From a virus: a stretch of 36,215 bases of DNA. Below, in pieces: positions 31,888-36,215 of the stretch. The stretch is taken from positions 1-36,215 of IMG/VR virus record IMGVR_UViG_3300030389_002047. One strand, 5' to 3'. The stretch's first letter is position 1. Each line of letters starts with the position of its first letter. A program made the translations under genes and the position numbers. The notes under the pieces are model-generated. The model made no database searches. It saw nothing but the letters and a program-made list of their open reading frames with translations, and was not told where the DNA came from.

Positions 31888-34353
31888 TTACGGGGTAATA
31901 TTTATTCTTACTACTCCGGCAGTATGATATAATCCTCCTAGTCCGATTCCTGCTGCTGCTGCATCTGCATCATTTGGGTAGTCTTGAGCAACCAATTGGT
32001 CCATGTAAATAACTCCAAATAAAGGACCCGATGTGTTGACAATGTTTAAGGCATTTCTTCTTGCAGTTAAATTCTGCCCAACACCTACTTGTAAACATGG
32101 ATTACCTTGAGTGTTAACTTTTGAGTCATCATTGTTTTTTCCTACAGTAAAAGAGTTTGTTGAACTTGTTACAGTGATACCGTTACCAAAAGCAGCATTG
32201 TTGGCACCGGAGCTAATATCAATGTTATTACCTATAGCTACACTATTGTTAGCTGCACCTGATGAACCTATATCATTATTGTTACCTATATTCAAGCTTC
32301 TTGCTGTGCTACTTTGTGTACGGCAACTATTACCACTCACAATATTATTACTTCCTGAAACAGTGTGTTGAGTACCGGCTAAAACAACATTACTATTGCC
32401 GGTAACACTTCCGGATGCATTTAATATGGTATTTTTATCTCCATCAATTGTGGCACCCATTTGTCCAAATACCACATTACTAGCACCGCTTAATGTAACA
32501 TCATCAGCGTTAAACAAGAAGTTATAATCAGACCCGGATGAAATACTTGACTGTTGAGCTCCATTGAAGCTAGTAATCCCAAACAGGAAGTTGTGATTAT
32601 TAAACTCAAATGAAGTTGGATTTGAAAATTCACTTGCAAAAATAAAGTTACGACCTGAATCTGTCATCTCTATATTTCTACATCCTAGCACATAATTATT
32701 TCTAGTGTTGTTACTGTCTGTGGCAGCTAGAGTATTAGTAAGAGTAATAGTAGAACCATTAACAACAACATTACCTGTAATAGGAGTATCATTGGCTGAT
32801 ACCATTGTAATTGTTGATGAGCCAAGGATTACATTGTTGCTTGAGTTCGCACCGGCTATAGCACTGCCACTTGTTCCAACAACGAAGTTGTCATTTCCTA
32901 CGAGGGGCTGACCACCTATTGCAAAACTAGAAGCATTTAACAATGTATTGTTCTGCCCTTGAATTATTGTTGGGTCTGCCGGTGAGGAACCGAAGCTGTT
33001 TAAAACAAGATTGTTATTTGAGTTGTTACTACCATTAGCGTCAATTTTTATCGCCTGACTGTTTATAAGAGTGTTTTTATTAGCAAACTCTGCAGCACCT
33101 TCTAATATTTTAATAGCATAAGAGCCCAATACAACATTCTCCGTGGTTGGGTAAGCAGTTCCACCGCTTACATTTTGTCCTATTTGAACCTGACTTGGGT
33201 CACTTGGTTGTCCATCGGAATACATATTTATGGCAATATTGTTATTACCAAAAACCTTATTATTAGAACCTAGTATTATATTATTTCTAGCAATAGTAGA
33301 ATCAGTTGCACCTGCACCCGCAACTCCAAGGCTGTTTGTTTTATTACCTGTACTACCTGCAGATATAACTATGTTACCAATATCATGAGAGCCGCCAAAA
33401 AGTTTTCCTATTATTACATTACCACTTATAATGGAATTACTACCGGGGTCGTTGTTAGCCCCTGCGTTTCTACCTATGTAAATATTTTCACTTACAGTAA
33501 AAGGAGTATCATTTATAGTAACGGCTGTGTCTAAATTGATTGCAGCATTGTCACCAATAATCGTGTTCTTTTCAAAGGAGGTTAATCTTTTGTCGCCCCC
33601 TAGTCCTGCATTTCTAAATGCTCTCCTTCCTATAACTGTATTTCCCTCTATGGTTGTGGCGTTTTCATCTACTGAAAAATCAGCAAATGCTTGATGACCC
33701 ACATAAACACCTCCGACATGACCAACAAAATTAGGGTTTATTAGAGAGGTTGGACTTGGATTACCTGCAGAAAACCCAACACCTATAGATGTATTATTTC
33801 CGATATATTGTACTGTGTCATCGCCTAAAGCATTTTTAGAAATAGCAACATTATTAAATCCTTGAACATTAAATGCAAGTGAGCCTCCACCAATGGCAAT
33901 ATTATTAGTTCCGGTTGTAGTGGCATTCAAGGCATTATGACCAATAGCTATATTTACTCCATCCTCATCTTGACCAAAAAATCCTGCTGTAAAACTACTT
34001 AATGCTCCCTGACCCACTCCTACATTCTTGCCAAAAGTAAATGCGTCACTAACTCCTGCACCATCACCAATGTAAACTGATTGACCTGTCCCGGTTATTC
34101 CAATTAATCCATTAACATTAATTTTAGTTGGTGCGGTTGTGGAATCTTGTGTTATTACTGAATCCACATAATCAACTCCATTGGATATAGGAACAAATAA
34201 ATCTGTAACTACACTTGGAATTGGTGGAACTAAACTTATGATATCACCTATGGTATAGTTCTTAGTTATATTATTATCATTAACATCCGTACCAATAACT
34301 TTATCATTAAGTTGAGGTGTGGAATCAATTACATAGGTAGATATTTTAGCCAT
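31888..34353 (-). CDS. Tail spike/fibre with YadA-like beta-roll repeats, 821 aa
   Basis: The N-terminus (KISTYVIDSTPQLNDKVIGT, then NITKNYTIGDI) is a short virion-attachment module seen on Bacteroidota phage fibres. From about residue 100 to 770 the sequence is a long series of short repeats (GTNNIAIG, GFNNVAIS, GNNTSIGVG, NNIILGSNNKVFG, GNNNIAIN, SNNVILG, GNSNVVLAG). They fit the left-handed beta-roll of YadA-type adhesin heads, in which NxxxG-type turns stack. Such heads are trimeric and bind surface ligands. The C-terminus (DADAAAAAGIGLGGLYHTAG) is a common phage-fibre end module. It is therefore the likely receptor-binding protein. It is unusual in lying upstream of the terminase rather than with the other tail genes. 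There is no pectate-lyase-type enzyme motif. Confidence 0.82.
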   Translation of the reverse strand: MAKISTYVIDSTPQLNDKVIGTDVNDNNITKNYTIGDIISLVPPIPSVVTDLFVPISNGVDYVDSVITQDSTTAPTKINVNGLIGITGTGQSVYIGDGAGVSDAFTFGKNVGVGQGALSSFTAGFFGQDEDGVNIAIGHNALNATTTGTNNIAIGGGSLAFNVQGFNNVAISKNALGDDTVQYIGNNTSIGVGFSAGNPSPTSLINPNFVGHVGGVYVGHQAFADFSVDENATTIEGNTVIGRRAFRNAGLGGDKRLTSFEKNTIIGDNAAINLDTAVTINDTPFTVSENIYIGRNAGANNDPGSNSIISGNVIIGKLFGGSHDIGNIVISAGSTGNKTNSLGVAGAGATDSTIARNNIILGSNNKVFGNNNIAINMYSDGQPSDPSQVQIGQNVSGGTAYPTTENVVLGSYAIKILEGAAEFANKNTLINSQAIKIDANGSNNSNNNLVLNSFGSSPADPTIIQGQNNTLLNASSFAIGGQPLVGNDNFVVGTSGSAIAGANSSNNVILGSSTITMVSANDTPITGNVVVNGSTITLTNTLAATDSNNTRNNYVLGCRNIEMTDSGRNFIFASEFSNPTSFEFNNHNFLFGITSFNGAQQSSISSGSDYNFLFNADDVTLSGASNVVFGQMGATIDGDKNTILNASGSVTGNSNVVLAGTQHTVSGSNNIVSGNSCRTQSSTARSLNIGNNNDIGSSGAANNSVAIGNNIDISSGANNAAFGNGITVTSSTNSFTVGKNNDDSKVNTQGNPCLQVGVGQNLTARRNALNIVNTSGPLFGVIYMDQLVAQDYPNDADAAAAGIGLGGLYHTAGVVRINITP

Positions 34354-34354
34354 A

Positions 34355-34588
34355 TTATTTCTTTTTTACTTCCCCTGTCTGTATATTAATGACAGAGTCT
34401 TTTCCATATTTTTCTATAAGTTCTAACTCTAACTTATTAAACTGTTGGGTCAAAGCATTTATTTGACCATAATACTCTAGCTTTTGAACCTCTAGGTTAC
34501 CTAAAGCTAACTTTACTTTGTTTAAAGAATCAGTTGCCTCTCTCAGAGACTTTAATTCTTCTTCAGTTAATTTTACTTCTTCACTCAT
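34355..34588 (-). CDS. Small coiled-coil protein, 77 aa
   Basis: Nearly the whole protein is one charged helix (LTEEELKSLREATDSLNKVK; ALGNLEVQKLEYYGQINALT; QQFNKLELELIEKYG) with heptad-like leucines, then a short DSVINIQTGEVKKK tail. There is no membrane segment or lipobox, so it is not an obvious spanin or holin. It starts 29 bases after the holin stop behind a good promoter, and its stop lies one base before the tail spike start. It may be a chaperone or trimerisation aid for the spike; this is inferred from adjacency only. Confidence 0.72.
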   Translation of the reverse strand: MSEEVKLTEEELKSLREATDSLNKVKLALGNLEVQKLEYYGQINALTQQFNKLELELIEKYGKDSVINIQTGEVKKK

Positions 34589-34607
34589 GATTATTTAATT
34601 TAATTTA

Positions 34608-34644
34608 TACAAAGATACTATTTTTTATTTTTTATCTTTTCAAA
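34608..34644 (-). promoter_or_regulatory. Bacteroidota-type promoter before the spike and packaging genes
   Basis: On the minus strand TTTG (34644-34641), a 23-base spacer, then TATCTTTG (34617-34610) within TATCTTTGTA. About 21 bases separate the box from the ATG at 34588. This is the best promoter on the minus strand, and its -33 part lies in the end of the holin gene. It probably drives the spike, GroES-like and packaging genes. Confidence 0.6.
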
Positions 34645-35019
34645 TGACCTTCCGCCAAAATATGCGGATATTACAGTTATTAAAACAAGCTGAAGTAAAT
34701 CCACCCAATTGGCTTTTACTTCAAAATGTATAACTCCTGCATCTATAAAAACTAGCAGTACAGTTGATACAACCAAAAATATAAGAACCATAGGTCTTAC
34801 ATTCTTTGAAAGCCAAGAGTCAGAAGTCATATCTGTTCTCCATCTTTCTGTAATATTCTTTTCCATTTCAGATTCATGACTCATAAAAAGCTCTGTCATT
34901 TCTTTTTCAAACTGAGCTTTTTCTTCTTTGGTGTGTACAAACTTATCAACTATGTTTGACAAACCTTCTGCTACATTAGTTCCGGCTCCACCAAATATTT
35001 TACTTAATAACTGTTTCAT
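34618..35019 (-). CDS. Holin, GTA/3TM-holin-like, 133 aa
   Basis: Residues 1-60 are a charged, amphipathic helix region (KEEKAQFEKEMTELFMSHES). They are followed by SWLSKNVRPM and two hydrophobic helices at about 76-96 and 105-124 with a short acidic/basic turn between them, and a basic C-terminus (RSFEKIKNKK). The D..SW...N.RP lead into the first membrane helix is the mark of the holin family that includes gene-transfer-agent holins (GTA_holin_3TM). The start overlaps the amidase stop by ATGA. The pair forms the lysis cassette: the holin opens the inner membrane and the amidase reaches the peptidoglycan. Confidence 0.8.
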   Translation of the reverse strand: MKQLLSKIFGGAGTNVAEGLSNIVDKFVHTKEEKAQFEKEMTELFMSHESEMEKNITERWRTDMTSDSWLSKNVRPMVLIFLVVSTVLLVFIDAGVIHFEVKANWVDLLQLVLITVISAYFGGRSFEKIKNKK

Positions 35020-35429
35020 AACATACTGTAATTAGATTTCACATCAAAGCTTGGACACGCTTTACTAGAAAACTCATTGTGTCCATGAATGGTTGCATCG
35101 GGAAAACATTTTTTTAAAAACAACAACAAATTCAGCATACTTTCTTTTTGCTCGATTGTTCTTGTGTCCTTAGGTGTTTTACCATCTTTCTCAACTCCAC
35201 CGATATAACATACACCTATGCTATTTTTATTCATGTTCTTCACATGAGCTCCAATCTCGTCAACCATTCTTCCAAACTGAATGGTTCCATTAATTAGTAT
35301 TACAAAATGATATCCACAACCTCGCCATCCACGAGCCTTGTGCCATCGGTCTATTACTTCAACATCAACAGAATCATCTCCTTCTCGTGTTGCTGAGCAA
35401 TGTAAAATAATTTTATCTATATCTCTCAT
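35016..35429 (-). CDS. N-acetylmuramoyl-L-alanine amidase (T7 lysozyme-like), 137 aa
   Basis: This endolysin cuts the bond between muramic acid and L-alanine in peptidoglycan. Amidase_2 signs are all present. IILHCSAT gives zinc ligand His10, GYHFVILING gives catalytic Tyr40, and TIHGHNEFSSKACPSFDV gives His117, Lys123 and zinc ligand Cys125, as in T7 lysozyme. GAHVKNMNKNSIGVCYIGG is the usual substrate-side loop. The length is that of a single catalytic domain, with no cell-wall-binding part, as is usual for phages of Gram-negative hosts. It has no signal peptide, so it needs the holin. Its ATG overlaps the stop of the small basic gene upstream and its stop overlaps the holin start. Confidence 0.92.
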   Translation of the reverse strand: MRDIDKIILHCSATREGDDSVDVEVIDRWHKARGWRGCGYHFVILINGTIQFGRMVDEIGAHVKNMNKNSIGVCYIGGVEKDGKTPKDTRTIEQKESMLNLLLFLKKCFPDATIHGHNEFSSKACPSFDVKSNYSML

Positions 35430-35551
35430 CTTCCTTGTCCTATATATTTTTTCTTATATGCGTTTTGACTCCGACTTGCATTCTTGGAATGAACACCGGG
35501 TCTCTTTTTTTTGTGACGAAAAGAATAAGTAAATAAAACTTTTCTAGCCAC
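35426..35551 (-). CDS. Small, very basic phage protein with GTG start, 41 aa
   Basis: The frame reads MARKVLFTYSFRHKKKRPGV, then HSKNASRSQNAYKKKYIGQG and R, with GTG as the only start after the in-frame TAA upstream. The KKRPGVHSK...NAYKKKY.GQGR pattern is one I know as a recurring tiny basic protein in Bacteroidota phages; no function is established. It is tightly fitted: its GTG shares a base with the upstream TAG (TAGTG), and its TGA overlaps the amidase ATG (ATGA). At least 14 of 41 residues are Lys or Arg, which suggests RNA, DNA or ribosome binding. Confidence 0.75.
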   Translation of the reverse strand: MARKVLFTYSFRHKKKRPGVHSKNASRSQNAYKKKYIGQGR

Positions 35552-35709
35552 TAGCTTTTATCTTTCTTGGAGTTTTGGTAAATTTTTTGGACTGTGTAAA
35601 CGATGGTTGCTATAAGGAGGATAATTTTCAATGCCATTTCTATCTCAGTAAAAGATATTGCGAAGACGCTAGAGTTGATTCCGTAAAGTTTTAAATCTTC
35701 GAACTGCAT
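35551..35709 (-). CDS. Small single-pass membrane protein, 52 aa
   Basis: The product starts MQFEDLKLYGINSSVFAISF and continues TEIEMALKIILLIATIVYTV with a basic tail QKIYQNSKKDKS. Residues about 25-44 form one membrane helix. The positive tail places the C-terminus in the cytoplasm. Tiny one-helix proteins next to the amidase and holin can be accessory holins or antiholins, so a lysis role is possible but unproven. It has no Shine-Dalgarno sequence. Its start lies inside the 28-codon frame upstream and its stop shares a base with the GTG of the next gene. Confidence 0.72.
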   Translation of the reverse strand: MQFEDLKLYGINSSVFAISFTEIEMALKIILLIATIVYTVQKIYQNSKKDKS

Positions 35710-35777
35710 GACACTACTTCATATTTTACTTCCAAATTTTCAATCCCTGTAGTGTTATCTGCTGTCCAATAATCCAT
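35691..35777 (-). CDS. Possible tiny gene, 28 aa
   Basis: A 28-codon frame (MDYWTADNTTGIENLEVKYE, then VVSCSSKI) starts one base after the stop of the preceding gene and overlaps the start of the 52-residue gene by 19 bases. It exactly fills an otherwise empty gap, which favours a real gene or a coupling leader. Its length is too short to be sure. I know no relatives. Confidence 0.4.
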   Translation of the reverse strand: MDYWTADNTTGIENLEVKYEVVSCSSKI

Positions 35778-35778
35778 C

Positions 35779-36215
35779 TTAAAATAAGTATAATATTGAA
35801 TCACCTATCGCACTTTGTATAGTATTAACTTTTGTTACTTGAACCGGTAGTACATAAGGTAGGGAGTCAACAGGCACTTGAAAGTTTACGGTCTCTCCTC
35901 CTGCTGTTTCAACTTCTGCTTGTACAAAAGTTTGCTGTGCAGAAGCTCTTCCTATATAAAGTAAAACTCCATCAGTTTTTGCTGCGTAAGCAAATATTTT
36001 TTGGTTTCCAAAAAAGTTACCTGATGTGTTTACAATAATAAAATCATCAGCTACTGTTTCTATTACTCTCCCAAAACCATTTGCATTTATAATAACCATT
36101 CCGGCTTTAATACCGGCTTGTGGTAAAGTAGCTGTTCCTACAGTCGGAGCACAAAATAATTTTCTGTCGGCAGGTACTACTGAACTAATAGTAAGCTCAA
36201 CACTTTTTGTGGTTT
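35779..36215 (-). CDS. Beta-rich phage protein, 5' end outside the window (145 codons present)
   Basis: The frame stays open to the right edge. The ATG at 36099 is internal (…KAGMVIINANGFG), because 38 good codons lie before it (TTKSVELTISSVVPADRKLF, then CAPTVGTATLPQAGIK). What is present is beta-rich and hydrophobic with Gly turns (DDFIIVNTSGNFFGNQKIFA; DGVLLYIGRASAQQ; VPVDSLPYVLPVQVTKV) and ends SAIGDSILYLF. The alternating VELTISS...LPQAGIKAGMVIIN pattern resembles the C-terminal beta domain of fibre or head-spike proteins, but I cannot name it. It is probably a structural protein upstream of the lysis genes. Confidence 0.7.
   Translation of the reverse strand, partial: TTKSVELTISSVVPADRKLFCAPTVGTATLPQAGIKAGMVIINANGFGRVIETVADDFIIVNTSGNFFGNQKIFAYAAKTDGVLLYIGRASAQQTFVQAEVETAGGETVNFQVPVDSLPYVLPVQVTKVNTIQSAIGDSILYLF

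Noticed and set aside
32100-34100. DNA-level tandem repeats (ATTGTTACCTATA-type) that could be a regulatory or recombination array.
   Set aside because: They follow the protein repeat of the beta-roll spike, diverge between copies and keep the reading frame, so coding explains them.
34355-34588. A possible spanin (Rz-like) next to the holin.
   Set aside because: The 77-residue protein has neither a membrane segment nor a lipobox. It is only a coiled coil.
35338-35532. A 64-codon plus-strand frame across the amidase start.
   Set aside because: It is antisense to the amidase and to the 41-residue gene, and has no signals of its own.

Overview
The window is one AT-rich block of a tailed-phage genome, almost entirely the virion-assembly and lysis region. 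I see no host genes, tRNA, integrase, replication genes, CRISPR array or insertion sequence. Two things point to a Bacteroidota host. Intergenic gaps carry TAnnTTTG boxes (typically TATCTTTG), two of them with a TTTG box 20-23 bases upstream, which is the known Bacteroidota promoter form. Most start codons also lack a Shine-Dalgarno sequence. Gene order and several protein families resemble crAss-like (Crassvirales) podoviruses and related flavobacterial phages. This is inference from remembered families; no search was run.

All genes but one lie on the minus strand, so the window reads from right to left. Right end (36215-34600): a gene cut by the window edge, three very small genes (28, 52 and 41 codons, the last with a GTG start), then a T7-lysozyme-like amidase and a holin. 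Most of these are joined by 1-20 base overlaps. A promoter in front of a 77-residue coiled-coil gene starts the next group: an 821-residue YadA-like tail spike, a 76-residue protein, a protein that looks like two GroES domains in tandem, and a possible small terminase.

Head region (30816-22091): large terminase, portal, scaffold-like protein, major capsid protein followed by a terminator, a capsid-adjacent protein, and a pair of related small proteins with their own likely promoter and terminator. Tail and ejection region (22007-676): two connector/ring-type proteins, an 1802-residue tail (muzzle/stabilisation-like) protein with cysteine-rich C-terminal repeats, two beta-rich tail proteins, a cupin-fold protein, two internal virion protein candidates, and a 2995-residue giant with an HEFGH metallopeptidase motif that is probably packaged and ejected with the DNA.

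Left end (1-676): the only plus-strand gene encodes a papain/C39-like cysteine-peptidase-like protein with its own promoter and terminator. It converges on a hidden 52-residue basic protein that follows the giant gene. The two stop codons share bases, and the plus-strand terminator hairpin lies inside the minus-strand coding sequence.

The most interesting items are the four overlooked small genes, the terminator inside a gene, the tandem GroES-like protein beside the terminase, the giant metallopeptidase cargo protein, and a repeated 10-base promoter core in three gaps.
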